Source: Gigaspora margarita | Taxonomy: Eukaryota > Glomeromycota > Glomeromycetes > Diversisporales > Gigasporaceae | Direction of reading: 5' to 3' | DNA length: 64,000 nucleotides | NCBI GenBank assembly: GCA_009809945.1 | Contig: WTPW01000326.1 | Location: 163,599-227,598, forward strand | Shown here: positions 36,305 through 47,031 of the stretch, one piece after another | Numbering within the stretch: the first letter of the stretch is position 1 | Layout of the letters: every line of letters begins with the position of its first letter | Made by a program: the position numbers and the translations under genes | Notes under the pieces: model-generated | The model's database searches: none | The model's input: only the letters and a program-made list of their open reading frames with translations | Told to the model about the DNA's origin: nothing

Positions 36305-36636
36305 ATAAATATATTGTAAGAAGTAATTTTATTATTAAATCAGCAAACAAATTTTAAAAAAATGTAATAGTAATTATAATATAATTGTGACTGTATAGAG
36401 GTGTTTTTAGTAAAAAAAACCAGTATCATATTTTGGTGTGATTATATAGAGTTTGTGACTATATAAAAGGTGATTATATAGAAGGACAACTGTACTACGT
36501 TTTGATTGTAGATTTCTCATATGTAAAAACTTTCAAACAGTTCAATAGTCCAATTTATGTGTAAAAGTTGATTTACCAATTAAAAAATTATTATAGCATA
36601 GTTGGAAAGTCAAAATTCGCATCATATGTATACATA
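36305..36636. other. AT-rich non-coding
   Basis: GTGATTATATAGA-like words recur between 36,380 and 36,490 and may be a transposon end. Nothing firm was recognised. Confidence 0.35.
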
Positions 36637-36638
36637 TA

Positions 36639-37121
36639 CAGTCAGACCTCTCTAAATGCATGCTGAAGGGCCTACTAAAAACCATGCATTTAAAGAGATA
36701 TTCATTTAGAGAAGTAAAAATCTATAAGTAAATATATGAATTGGGACCAAGTCAAGTCATGCATTTGGAGAAGTTATGCATTTAGGAAGGTTGCATTTAG
36801 AGATGTCTGACCAGGGTTGGCAAATGACTTTTAATGACATAAATGACATTGTGACATTGTCATTTGTCACTTTGTCATTTAAAAGGTAAATAACAAATGA
36901 CAAAAATAAGTTATATTTAAAAATGCAAAGATCTTGTGATCATTAAGGTTTTGTGTCACTTCAGGCAGTTTAGGATTGGCTAAATCCTAAAACACCTGAA
37001 GTTTTAATATGTTATTTTAAATGACAAAAATAACAAATGACCTATATCATTTGTCACTAATTTGTCATTTGTCACAAAAATTTTAAATGACATTGTTATT
37101 TGCCATCCCTGGGTCTGACTG
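36639..37121. mobile_element. pogo/Tigger-like TA-flanked MITE, interrupted
   Basis: The left end CAGTCAGACCTCTCTAAATG and, after removal of the nested insertion, right end CATTTAGAGATGTCTGACTG are inverted, with TA directly outside (36,637-36,638 and 37,122-37,123). The terminal CAGTCAGACCTCTCTA is typical of pogo/Tigger-type elements. No transposase remains. Confidence 0.75.
36812..37111. mobile_element. nested hAT MITE, 300 bp
   Basis: Starts CAGGGTTGGCAAATGAC and ends TTATTTGCCATCCCTG. TGTCTGAC (36,804-36,811) and GGTCTGAC (37,112-37,119) are 8-bp flanks with one mismatch. The interior is rich in AAATGACA and TGTCATTT words. It lies in the right terminal repeat of the pogo-like element. 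Confidence 0.85.
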
Positions 37122-37124
37122 TAT

Positions 37125-37815
37125 TGGTAGAATCAAATGTATTCTTTTAGATCTTCATTTTCTTTGCAATTTATTAGCTCACTTTTTTCTTTATTTTGCA
37201 ATCTTTATCACAATACTTCTGTAAGTTGTATTTGTTACATTCCGATTGCACCTGTTGTGAGAAAAGTAAATTAGCAGTGCTTCAAACTTTTTATTTAGAA
37301 TAAGGGAAGTACATAGCTGATTTTTCTTCTGAAATGAAAGAATTTTACAAACAACAAAAACAAGGGCACCTAAGCAAGAAACCTGGTCTATATTATTGTT
37401 CAAAACATAGCAATTCCCCCTAATTAAGCTATGCCGTACATATATTAAAATCAGGGTTGTCACATTTACTATGTTTGTTCTATTGGCCTCTAATTCTATT
37501 CACTTTTTTCAATTTTCTATTGTAAATTTTCAGTATTAAATTTTACTAATTAAATGTAAAAATATTTTAAATTTATTACTTTACTAATGATCTAACAATA
37601 TATATTTAAATAATTGCAAATTAATAATAAATTTTTTTTTAACATAAAAACAAAAAATCAAGCTTTTGTTCTATTGTTCTATTTGCCAACACTGATTAAA
37701 ATATATTTACCTTTTTAATTCTATAATTAATGTTCTAATATTACCTCTAAAGCATAAATGGTATGGGTTAAACATAAAAATTTAACTTAATTTCTATTAA
37801 CACATCAATATATGA
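37125..37815. other. AT-rich non-coding
   Basis: A 90-codon minus-strand frame (37,191-37,463) was examined; it has no recognisable domain and is not called. Confidence 0.4.
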
Positions 37816-37820
37816 ATATA

Positions 37821-38046
37821 CTGTAAAATTTGGACATGTGTACCCCTGGTATTTACATTACTCAAATCTGTACCCGGGGTACCTCTATATGGGGTACACT
37901 GTATAGAGACAATATGTTTTACTATATCTACCTGTAAAATTACATAGTTTGTATAATACCTATATATCCGGGTATAAGTCACCATCGGGCCTTTCAAACT
38001 GGCAAGGGTACACCGCACAGGGAGTACCCATGTCCGAATTTTACAG
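37821..38046. mobile_element. TA-flanked MITE, 226 bp
   Basis: CTGTAAAATTTGGACATGTG at the left and CATGTCCGAATTTTACAG at the right are inverted. TA is directly outside both ends (37,819-37,820 and 38,047-38,048). The interior carries GGTAC-rich text. Its high GC marks the entry to the CpG-richer part of the window. Confidence 0.75.
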
Positions 38047-38049
38047 TAC

Positions 38050-38600
38050 GTTAGAACATATTTTTCGTTATGCATAGTATGCAAGTTCAACATAATTTTG
38101 ATAATAAATGATTACAATTAGTTGTATTTATTTATTTCTAATTTGGTATAACAATATCATGTAATTACCAATTATTACTTATGAGAACATTATTTTATTT
38201 ACTGTTCTCAAAAAAATTTTAATAGCGAGCTGTAAAAAATTTTAACTGTGCACAAATTTAAAATAGTTTTCTCATGAGAACTCTGAGAACACTAATTTCG
38301 AACACTGCTCTCGATTTGCTAGGAGTTGCCCTTCTTTTGTAAAATAAAACAAAATTAGAATACAATCAACTTTTATTACAATGAATCTTTATAAAGACCT
38401 ACTCACTCTATGATAACCATTTTTTTCTTATAATGAGAGTCGACTGTAAATAAAAATAAAAAAAGTCACTTATTTTTCAGCTTATTGAAACTTTATTTTT
38501 TTCAACATGCTTCGGCCAAAAAATGAGTACTCTATGTGTTGTCAAGTTCCTGCAAATCATTTAAGGAAAGTAAAGTAATAATGTTATCACGGTTTGCACG
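38050..38600. other. non-coding, one transposon end
   Basis: 38,420-38,452 (CTTATAATGAGAGTCGACTG) resembles one end of a pogo/Tigger-type element, as does 51,880-51,905; no partner end was found. GAGAAC-rich text lies at 38,180-38,310. Confidence 0.4.
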
Positions 38601-38602
38601 GA

Positions 38603-39138
38603 TAGAGCTTACGGCTTCCTTATTCGAATAATATTCGAATAATTTACATCGGCAAATATCTATTCGAATATTCGCTGAATGATTAACATTATTCGAATAA
38701 GTGCTATTTATTCGAATAAAATATAGTCATTAGATATGAAACAGCTAATAATATATGGGATCTTTGCTAGGAAAATGACCCTCCGAGGTTATGTGAATTT
38801 TATGAATAAAATTCAGATTCGCCAGTGATTTAATAGTCTAATTTAAACGAACTGTTTTTTATTTCGTAGAACTCACTAATCTCTACAGAATAAAAAAAAA
38901 AAAGTTCATTCGAATAGGATCATTGAATAGTGGCAAATTTGAATTTTGTTCATCAAATCCACATAGCCTCGGAGGCCCATATACTTATTATGCGTGAAGA
39001 GCCAATGATTGAATTTTCACATGACGAATAATGAAACATTATTCGAAGAAGATTTGTTTATTCGAATTATTCGTCAGATAATTTTATTCGAATATTCGCG
39101 AATACGAATATTATTCGAATAACGAATACGAAGCTCTA
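38603..39138. mobile_element. hAT-type MITE, TTCGAATA-rich, exact 8-bp duplication
   Basis: Starts TAGAGCTTACGG and ends GAAGCTCTA. TGCACGGA is identical on both sides (38,595-38,602 and 39,139-39,146). Both arms are filled with ATTCGAATA and CGAATAATATT words. At 536 bp it is among the best preserved elements here. Confidence 0.85.
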
Positions 39139-39146
39139 TGCACGGA

Positions 39147-39445
39147 GTAATTTTGAAGATTTCACGTAATGTATGGTTATATTGCAAATTAAATGGGTTT
39201 CGTATAAGGATTGGAACCGTTTAACCGTTTAAAAATTGCTCCATAGTTCTGGGTAAAATTATGTTGGTCGTGGGCTGGAATTATACTAATGTCGGCCAAA
39301 TTATACGGTTAAACGATTAAACGATTAAGAAAAATTTTAAGCGGTTCCAATCCCTAGTTTCGTACGCAAAATCTTGCACCTAATTGGATAAATGCATATG
39401 GCGAAGCAAGGGTGCAAATTGTAAAGGCTATCGGGCGGCAGCATC
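39147..39445 (+). pseudogene. decayed coding-like fragment, duplicated at 57.05 kb
   Basis: With the MITE at 39,205-39,356 removed, the plus strand reads GVILKISRN, VWLYCKLNGFR, TQNLAP and NWINAYGEAR without a stop. The same frame, one base shifted, occurs at 57,055-57,170 (GVVLKIS, VWLSCKLND, SQNLAS, YWINACGEAR). The two copies differ mostly at amino-acid-changing positions, so both look like relics. I do not recognise the family; a duplicated exon or an unclassified transposon protein are both possible. Confidence 0.35.
39205..39356. mobile_element. hAT-type MITE, 152 bp, exact 8-bp duplication
   Basis: Starts TAAGGATTGGAACCGTTTAA and ends TAAGCGGTTCCAATCCCTA. GTTTCGTA is identical on both sides (39,197-39,204 and 39,357-39,364). 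It splits the coding-like fragment above. Confidence 0.85.
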
Positions 39446-39743
39446 ACCACCAAACCAAACAATAACCACACGTATACTCAATGGTGAGAAACGATTTTAA
39501 GGCATATCGGGTACACCGTGGGAACACAGTGACAGTTTTTATTAACAAACCAAAATCAGTTTATCTTTATTATAGGACAATGCTGTTCCACTCTCTTATT
39601 ACTTCCTCTCTTACATGAACAGTGTTTGATACGTTTATTATCATGACATGGCACACGCTTTATTGAATTAGTCGCACAACCAATTTGGTTTTTAATCTCT
39701 GACAATACGCATCACTTTTGTAATTACTCCTTATGGTATAGTC

Positions 39744-39887
39744 TTATTGAGGCTTATCGTGTGAACGAAAAGCAAGCATTTCTTTATTATTCTTCTTCCT
39801 TTTCTTCATAGAGATTCCGGGAATCTTAGTAATGATTTCCTCACGATTTTCATGCGATTCTTGTTGGTTCTTGACTGATTCGGGCAT
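39744..39887 (-). CDS. possible small protein or exon, 47 codons
   Basis: An ATG-to-stop frame on the minus strand gives a highly charged peptide (begins MPESVKNQQESHENREEI, ends AFRSHDKPQ), with an in-frame stop upstream of the ATG. It lies in CpG-richer sequence, where chance frames are shorter. No domain is recognisable, and no splice partner was identified. It could be an unrelated exon or chance. Confidence 0.2.
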   Translation of the reverse strand: MPESVKNQQESHENREEIITKIPGISMKKRKKNNKEMLAFRSHDKPQ

Positions 39888-40019
39888 GCAGAGGGCTTAG
39901 TTTAGTTATGGGACCACGGGGACCTTTGCACCAAATCATGCACAGGCAGTATCGCATGTATTTTTTTTTCATTAACAGTTCGACATTTCACGTGTGTCAC
40001 GGGACTTTCAATTTGCTGC

Positions 40020-40180
40020 TACAGAATGCATATAGAAACTTCGTATGTTACATCTTCACACTTGCTCCTGTTTTGTGTCGCATTAAATTATTTAGTCTAA
40101 CTTTATAAGTGCGATACCTGATTCTGTAATTTATGATCGTCGCTTAATTGCTGATCTTGATTGCCATCATACCATTCTAC
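40020..40180. repeat. segment homologous to 57,170-57,340
   Basis: Shared words include TATAGAAACTTCG, TTGTGTCGCAT, TTAGTCTAACTTT, GCGATACCTGATT (GTGATACCTGATT) and GGTCGTCGCTTAAT-like text. Together with 39,147-39,445 it indicates one duplicated block. The 57 kb copy lacks the intervening ~0.6 kb (39,446-40,019). Confidence 0.65.
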
Positions 40181-40226
40181 ATCCTTTTCCTTTCCTATAC
40201 TTCCTATTTATTTACTTATTATATGT

Positions 40227-40355
40227 CAGGGTGAAACCCGCTATAATCATAGAGTTTGGGTGAAATCCGCGTTAACATAGTGTGTTTTATGGGATTTCAC
40301 CCTCATGTGATCTGCATAGCGGATTTAACCAAAATTCAGCGCGGGTTTCACCCTG
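40227..40355. mobile_element. short MITE with CAGGGTGAAACCCGC ends, 129 bp
   Basis: CAGGGTGAAACCCGCTAT and GCGCGGGTTTCACCCTG are inverted ends; a second GGTGAAATCCGC/GGATTTCACCC pair lies inside. No convincing target duplication is visible. Confidence 0.6.
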
Positions 40356-40359
40356 TCGT

Positions 40360-42145
40360 TTTATCTGAGGTTATAAAATAATGCCCGTATCCCTTTATGC
40401 GGTTAATCTTGCATATATGTGCATAAACACATGGCATGGGTGACAGGTAATTAATATGCATGACATAATGATCTTTTCTTTGTGCCATATGGCATGACCA
40501 TCGTAATAACAAATTGGTTAACCATTTATGATTAGATTGTATTGCACATACCTTTTTTTTCTGTATATTATCTTTATCAATCACAAATGTAGGAAGTGGA
40601 TGTATATACATACGTAACATAATTGTGCGTATCAGGAATAGATTATAAAAACAAAAGCGTACTGATTTAGAGGTGAGATATAAATAATAATTTGTTTTAA
40701 AAACAAGGATAGTAACATATTTGAATTTAGATCAAAAAATCAAAATTGTTTATGGTAAATGGTATCGTGAATTTGACTGACATTAAGTCCAAGAAATATC
40801 AGGACAATTCGGGAGATAGTTAATGAAACAAAGACGAGCATGATTGCTAAGAATTTCGATACTGCTAAGTCGCTAATAAAGTTCCTAATGGGTTCGGTGA
40901 TTAATGATAAAAATTTATACAGTAAATTACGATAATTGCAATTTTAGTTTGAACAAGCAGAATGTATTCTTTAACTATAAACTCATAAATTTAAATAACA
41001 ATAATAAAAAAATCTGATCAATCAACTTTATGTAGACTTATCTTTCAATAAAAAGTTAAATTCATCTAATTAATGTATTAACATAAAAGGCGTTTATTAA
41101 GCTAAGCATTCTAGTCCAAATTTAATTTCATCCTAAATAATTTATTTTACGAGTACAAAGAACATTTATTTAATCTAAATAAATTATTATTATTAACGAT
41201 TATTTTAATCACAATAATTTAATGCCTAAAATAGCTATTCAGGTTCATGAATATTTTCAATTTGATTTTATTCATGTTAATTTATCATATAAATAATGTT
41301 TATTGAGCTGAATATTTAAAATATCCGTTTTTTTTATATTCGCATTAATGCACAGAGTATTTATTTAAGTATTTAAAATTAGCTTTCGATTTAATGAATA
41401 TTTACTCTTCATAATCTCAGAACTGTAAACATCAAGATTTATTATTAAGCATTTAAAATAAATGATCAAATTTTATGAATATTTACTATTAAATTTATTT
41501 TATTCGCGATAAATCTGAGAATTCTAAATAAGTTATTCAATTATCTATAAAATATATTTGCTACATATAAGAGAAAATTATTAATATTGAAATCTATTTT
41601 ATTTAATAAAGTTACAGAAAACATACACATAGTAACAAAGATAACAGAATAAAGTATAGCATTAGATATGAGTAAAATAGTCATGGTGCAAAAATTTAGC
41701 AGTTCTATGATTTTTATCTAGTCTGATTGTAAGATTAATGCGTAATATACAAATTCAAAATCAATATAAAAACGAAAGAAAATCAAAATCGCAAATTTTG
41801 CTATGGAAACTGGTTTCTGTCATTAAAAAAAGTTTTCGGCAGATATATCAGCTATATTTTGCAAATATTAGTATTTAGACGAAAAAAATTAGGATAGCAT
41901 CATTGTTGGATTGGTCAACCATGACTATATCACACATTAGATATATAATTCAAATCTAACAATCCACGGATAGATAAATTGAGACAGATTGATGATTTTA
42001 ATGAAAGAATTTCAGAATTTATATTTATAAATATAGATCTAATAGATAAATTTGATAAACTATAACACATGTACAACGGGTACGCCAATGGTGCCCCCAC
42101 TTTCTCCCTATAAAAAAAAAAAAATTAAAAACCAATATGCTCTAG
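40360..42145. other. non-coding, degenerate repeats at 41.05-41.53 kb
   Basis: Between 41,050 and 41,530 phrases like GTTTATTAAGC, GAATATTTACT and ATTTATTTTATTCGC recur loosely, suggesting an old tandem repeat. No frame was supported, and a 90-codon minus frame at 40,348-40,620 was not called. Confidence 0.4.
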
Positions 42146-42424
42146 CATGAAGATGTAAACTTATTAGATTTAATTCATGAAGGTTTTCTTATTTATTATT
42201 TAAAGATTCAGACAAGATGTTCCAATATATTAATTAAAGAGTTAAATCAAGAAGATTATTTACTAGTTGAAGATTCAGGTAAAGGAAGACAAAGATTAAT
42301 TAAAAGCCAATCATGTGCATATCTTGACTATTACAAACCCATATGTGATATAGCAAAACAATATGTTGAAAAAATTATCATACAGCGACTCATCCAAGGA
42401 TTTATCCAATATTCTGCGAAATAA
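42146..42424 (+). other. open coding-like fragment without start codon, 92 codons
   Basis: From a TAG at 42,143 to a TAA at 42,422-42,424 the frame stays open. It reads like protein (HEDVNLLDLIHEGFLIYYLK, later QEDYLLVEDSGKGRQRLIK and KPICDIAKQYVEK), with balanced charged and hydrophobic residues. There is no ATG. It may be the last exon or the tail of a decayed gene. No family was recognised. Confidence 0.3.
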
Positions 42425-42556
42425 AGGTGTGAACAATCTACGTCATTTCAAATTTCCATTACATAATACGCGAGATGTAAAATACTATCGAATGAATATG
42501 ACATGACAGTCATGTGTTTTAATCAATCATCTGGTGCAAGATTGTCGAATCAAGCA

Positions 42557-42826
42557 ACCATTCTAACAGCTTTTTATGATTAGCGTTAAATAATCATTCT
42601 AACAGCTCACTATGGTTAGTGTTAAATAATTGTTCTAACAATTTTTGATGGTTAGTGTTTAATCATTTTAATAGTTCTTTATGATTAATGTTAGATAATC
42701 ATTCTAGCAGCTCTTTATAGTTAGCGATAAATAACCATTTTAAAAACTCCTTATGGTTGCGTTAAATATTCAACCTAACGGCTCTTTATTGTTGCATTAT
42801 AAAACCATTCTAACAAGCTCTTTCGA
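42557..42826. repeat. minisatellite, ~36-40-bp unit, about seven copies
   Basis: Degenerate copies of CATTCTAACAGCTCTTTATG followed by GTTAGCGTTAAATAA-like text. Confidence 0.75.
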
Positions 42827-42849
42827 ATAAACACTTAGTGTTTGAATTA

Positions 42850-43052
42850 GGTTAGCTCATGATTTGCGAGACATTGATCAAATATTAGAGACTTTCAACA
42901 ACAAAACGCGATGTTTAATTGATATATGTCATTATAATGAGTTTCTAAATATATATTTTCAAAATTCTTCGTATCAAGATTTAATATGCTGCATAATATC
43001 TTATAATTTATCAATAAGGATTGAAAAGGTACATGTATATAATAGTGATTAG
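42850..43052 (+). other. possible orphan exon
   Basis: The frame is open from an AG at 42,847 to a TAG. It reads LAHDLRDIDQILETFNNK and CLIDICHYNEFLNIYFQNSS, with a possible splice donor AAG|GTACAT near 43,027. There is no ATG and no recognisable domain. It lies 0.4 kb beyond the 42,146-42,424 fragment on the same strand, so a shared former gene is possible. Confidence 0.2.
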
Positions 43053-43054
43053 TT

Positions 43055-43500
43055 ACGTGTAATGGCCGTTTTTATAACTTTATAAATTATTAATCAAGTC
43101 TATGTCTGTATGCATACGTATAAAAATGTGCACTTAAAAAATGTATGTGTTTAAAACTAACAAATTAGCGATAAATGAATAAATTTTTATTTCATATTAT
43201 ACTGTAAATTATTTTGATGATAATATAAGTTCCAGTATTTAAATTCAACCTAATACATAAGGCTCCAACCCAATGAAAGGCCGCCGTTTTATTACTAGTT
43301 ATTTAAATTGGTTTAATGCTCATGTCTGGTTCTATTTGTAATGATATGTTAAATCTGAAAGCGATACTATATCTGCTTAACGGATTACCACGAAGGCTTA
43401 AAGCTTTTGTGTAAATACACTTTGTTAAATCTGTAAGTTACCGTTACTATAATTTTAAATATGAAATATTTTTTTGTAATATCAACTATATAACGTACAG
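43055..43500. other. non-coding
   Basis: No frame, repeat or RNA gene recognised. Confidence 0.4.
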
Positions 43501-43947
43501 CAGGGACACGGAAAATTCATATATATATAGATATGAATAAAACGGAATATTTGGTATAAAATGGAATTCGAATGTTTGGGCAAAATTAAGAGCAGTGTAT
43601 GTTTAATTTGGGCCGGGTAATATAATTAGGAACGTCAGCAAGTTTCGGAAAAGATCGGAAGATATCAAGAAATATGAAATATGGGCGAGTTAGTCGGGAG
43701 GTTGCAGAGTTATAGAGAGTGAGATTTCCATCTGGAAAATGTGCACTTATAGAGAGATCTAATTATAACGCATGATAATAATTACTCTAAATGCAATATA
43801 TTTTATTGTGAAGAAAAAGGAGCACTTGCGGAGAATTGAAAGTATAGATAAAATAGCGGTAAAATTTTATATAGCTATAAAAAGGATTTTTTTACTATAT
43901 CGAAATGAATTTTTTACAAATCAAACCGATATTTTTCCGTGTCCCTG
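43501..43947. mobile_element. hAT-like MITE with CAGGGACACGG ends, 447 bp
   Basis: CAGGGACACGGAAAATTCAT at the left and ATATTTTTCCGTGTCCCTG at the right are inverted. CAGGGACACGG is a typical hAT-style end, but the flanking octamers do not match, so age or boundary error is possible. Confidence 0.6.
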
Positions 43948-44004
43948 ACTAATCCTATTATTTAGTCATGTGATTTCCGTAATCGATTAGTATAGTTGGT
44001 AACA

Positions 44005-44815
44005 CTAGTCTGGATATATCCGGATACATCCGGATATATTTATAACCGGATACATACGGATATATTTATAACCGGATACATAACGGATATATTTATAATT
44101 GGTGTTACTATCAAAGAATAGCATCAGACCATCGCTGGTTTAAGCTGCTTGGATAGTAAACGTAAATAAGGCAATTAGGGTTGGAGGAATATTATTATTA
44201 GATAGTTTTGGGTAAAAGAATAGGGCGGGATTATAATAAGGGCGAAGGAAAAGATGTAAAAATAAATAAAATAATAAATAATCACTGTAAACATAATCAA
44301 ACAATCATTAAAAGTCGTATGCAATAATCAGTCAATTCGATATAAAAATAATTCAGAAGGCTTTCCGCCATTTGCAATCATTCGTTATTCCCATTAACAC
44401 CAATTAAGCTTTTCACTCGCGCCTCTATCTAATTTAAGTCCCATATCCGATTTATTACCACCCGACATTCCTGGATTATCGCTTCATCAGGCTAGAAGAT
44501 TCGCGATAATATATGAAAGCCTGAGCAATCCAAAGGACGCGTTGACTATACTTGGTTGGGCGCGGCATAGCACTATTAGGATCGGGGCGTTTGAGATATT
44601 GGGGATCCGTGATTTCTTAATATATCTACCATATAAGGCAATAACATAGGGTGGATATAGGTGTCATCATTTAAGAAGAGCAGAAAAATTTTTAAGATAG
44701 TACTGATACATTCGGATATATTTAAATCCGGATTTAAAATCAATTAATCCGGATTTATTTTTTTGATAATATTTATATCCGGATTATAAAAAATATATCC
44801 GGATTCTAACTCTAG
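44005..44815. repeat. ATCCGGATA-rich block with repeats at both ends
   Basis: 44,013-44,100 is a ~33-bp tandem repeat containing CCGGATACATACGGATATAT. 44,705-44,815 repeats ATCCGGAT in inverted context. They may be the ends of one ~0.8 kb non-autonomous element, but no target duplication was found. The interior holds no gene. Confidence 0.5.
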
Positions 44816-44917
44816 TATTGAGGGGTGAATGCAATAATCATTAATCATAGCCATTAATTGTAGTATTAAATGGCATTGATGTATTTGATGCGTAAATTAT
44901 TTATAGGACTAGAAATA

Positions 44918-45201
44918 CCAGTCTAAAAAATTCCGCTCATTATGTGGTCCCATTAAAAAAAATTTCGCTAGAAAAAAAGACATTTCGCTATTTGATTAAG
45001 GTTAGGGTGTTGCTAATAGGTTGGATTAGAAGGTATTTTATACCAAAATTTTGCAAGGAAAATTTTAATCAGTGCGCAGAAGGAAGTTTCATAGGCGAAA
45101 TTTCGTGTTATGAGCGATTTTTCATTTATTTTTGTTTCTTGAACTTTTCACGTTACACCTGATCTCGAAATCTGATTGGCTAGCGAAATTTTTTAGGCTG
45201 G
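44918..45201. mobile_element. TA-flanked MITE with CCAGTCTAAAAAATTCCGCT ends
   Basis: CCAGTCTAAAAAATTCCGCT at the left is inverted as AGCGAAATTTTTTAGGCTGG at the right, with TA outside both ends (44,916-44,917 and 45,202-45,203). The 72-codon frame at 44,944-45,162 lies inside and is not a gene. Confidence 0.75.
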
Positions 45202-45204
45202 TAT

Positions 45205-46410
45205 TTTAAATACTGTTTAATTTATTTATTTAATCTATTTAATTATTGTAATTAATACGCAATTGATTTTTTTAATATTTTATAAATTAAGTCTATACGT
45301 AATATATTCGTAGTCGGTATTTGTTATACTGATTATTTTTTGACATATGTTAAATTACAAATTTAAACTAACATGAATCATGAATTACGAAATGACACAT
45401 AACATATATAGATCTCTGAAAAATCGTAATACTGTAGGTAATTTATTTTTTATTATGCAATATCCCTGATTGTATGTACAGAATTTATTGTCCGCGGAGA
45501 CTTTTAATGTTTAGTCATGTGATACCAAAATTACGTTATTGATACACAATTAAGAATTATATCAGAAACGTAATTTTAATTTTTTCATGTCTGTCCGCAC
45601 GCGTGTCTGGATTCGTATATTAACGCGTTTGTGACATATAATACATGATAATCGTTCCGGGCTTACAACAGTGTTTAAACTGTTTCCTAGTTGTTATTGT
45701 ATGGGTGACCTAGGTACACGCGGGTTCATATTCTGTGACGAAGGCACTGATTTAAATATGAACCCGTGTGTGTAACTGCGTTATTCAATGTACACATACA
45801 ATAACTATCTTATTGCACGGTGTCTGACGTAACAATCCCATGTCAATAAATAAATGAAAAGGCACGGGTTGTCATATAAGATCCATGCAATAAATTTTTT
45901 ACTGTCACTATTATATTTTAAATAATGGTTCAAGTATTTAAACCGGAAACTTTTTTATGTCTTCAATGTAGAATTGCAACGATATTATAGTTTGAAATAA
46001 CAGTTGAGTTCAAAAATAAAAAACTTATGAGTGCTATAAATGCAAAGAATAAATCCAATCGTGTAATTGTTTTAAATTGGTCAATCTTTTGGCTTAATAA
46101 CATAACAAAGAATTTTCACCTTAAATAAAGATCTTTTTAAAGTTAGAATTAAAATTTAAAAATTTTATTAAAGAGTTATTTAACGTAAAGAAAGGTTTAA
46201 AATTATATTACATATAATTTCTTAAATAAATTTTAAAATGTCTTTTTATAAATTGGTTTCAATAAATTCCACCAAAATTGTAAGATTAATATTTTAATCA
46301 CAATGTCCGTCTAGATTACTATTATAAAAAGGGTATGTATAACTTTATACTTCAAATATATATGATTTTTTCTCTTAATGTAATTTAATTACTTATTTTT
46401 ACATGCCATC
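45205..46410. other. non-coding with a large hairpin
   Basis: At 45,692-45,816 GTTATTGTATGGGTGACC and CGCGGGTTCATATT are matched, reversed, by AATATGAACCCGTGTG and ACACATACAATAAC. It may be a short MITE. The rest shows no feature. Confidence 0.4.
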
Positions 46411-46545
46411 ATGAATTTTGTCAATTTCATATTATTTTTCGCTATTAAAAATTTTGCCAATTTCGTATTATTTTTCGTTATCAAAGGTTTTTGTCAATTT
46501 CATATCATTTTTCGTTATAAAAATTTTGCCAATTCGTATTATTTT
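46411..46545. repeat. 36-bp tandem repeat, nearly four copies
   Basis: Units begin at 46,414, 46,450, 46,486 and 46,522 with AATTTTGTCAATTTCATATT-like text followed by ATTTTTCGTTAT. Because 36 is divisible by three, the open frame repeats a 12-residue Phe/Asn/Ile-rich motif, but no protein family is recognised. Confidence 0.7.
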
Positions 46546-47031
46546 TTTGTCGATTTCATCTTCCGAATGTGTCCAAATTTGACGTTAAAGTTATTAATGC
46601 GGTTAACCAAATTAATTGACGTTAAGGTATTGTGTCGTTTTATTGCATTCTTCTCATTCAAAAGAGGTTAAAACAAACGGTCATTAAAACAACCAAGATT
46701 ATAGAGGGTTCAACTTGAAGTATTCCAAAATTATGGAAGTATATTCCATAGTCATTTTAGGTTTTGTGCTGTTGAGCAAATTGATTAAACTAAATTTACT
46801 TAATTTCGATGAGGAATGATCGTCTGAAAGAGGAGATAGAATAAATGAAGGGAAAGAGGATGATTAAGTTGAATATAACACAATGAGAGTTAATTTCTAG
46901 GAATGAATGACTAAGTTGAAAAATAATCGCGGTAATTTCGATGAATGAAGAGAAGAATAGTATTAAGTTGAATTTACTTTGATGAAAGCTGGTCTCAGAA
47001 GGGGATAGAGTGGGTAAGTTGAGCTTATAAC
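46546..47031. repeat. region downstream of the Zn2Cys6 gene with degenerate repeats
   Basis: From 46,795 to 47,045 variants of AAGTTGAATTTA and AATTTCGATGA recur every 50-70 bases with GA-rich text between. This lies 3' of the minus-strand gene and may include its untranslated end. Confidence 0.45.

Noticed and set aside
42557-42826. CRISPR-like array
   Set aside because: Units are degenerate and contiguous without unique spacers, and the sequence is eukaryotic; it is a minisatellite.
44944-45162. 72-codon plus-strand frame
   Set aside because: It lies wholly inside a TA-flanked MITE with clear inverted ends.
46411-46671. 86-codon frame with a 12-residue repeat
   Set aside because: The repeat unit is 36 bases, so any open frame repeats; no family, start context or conservation supports a protein.
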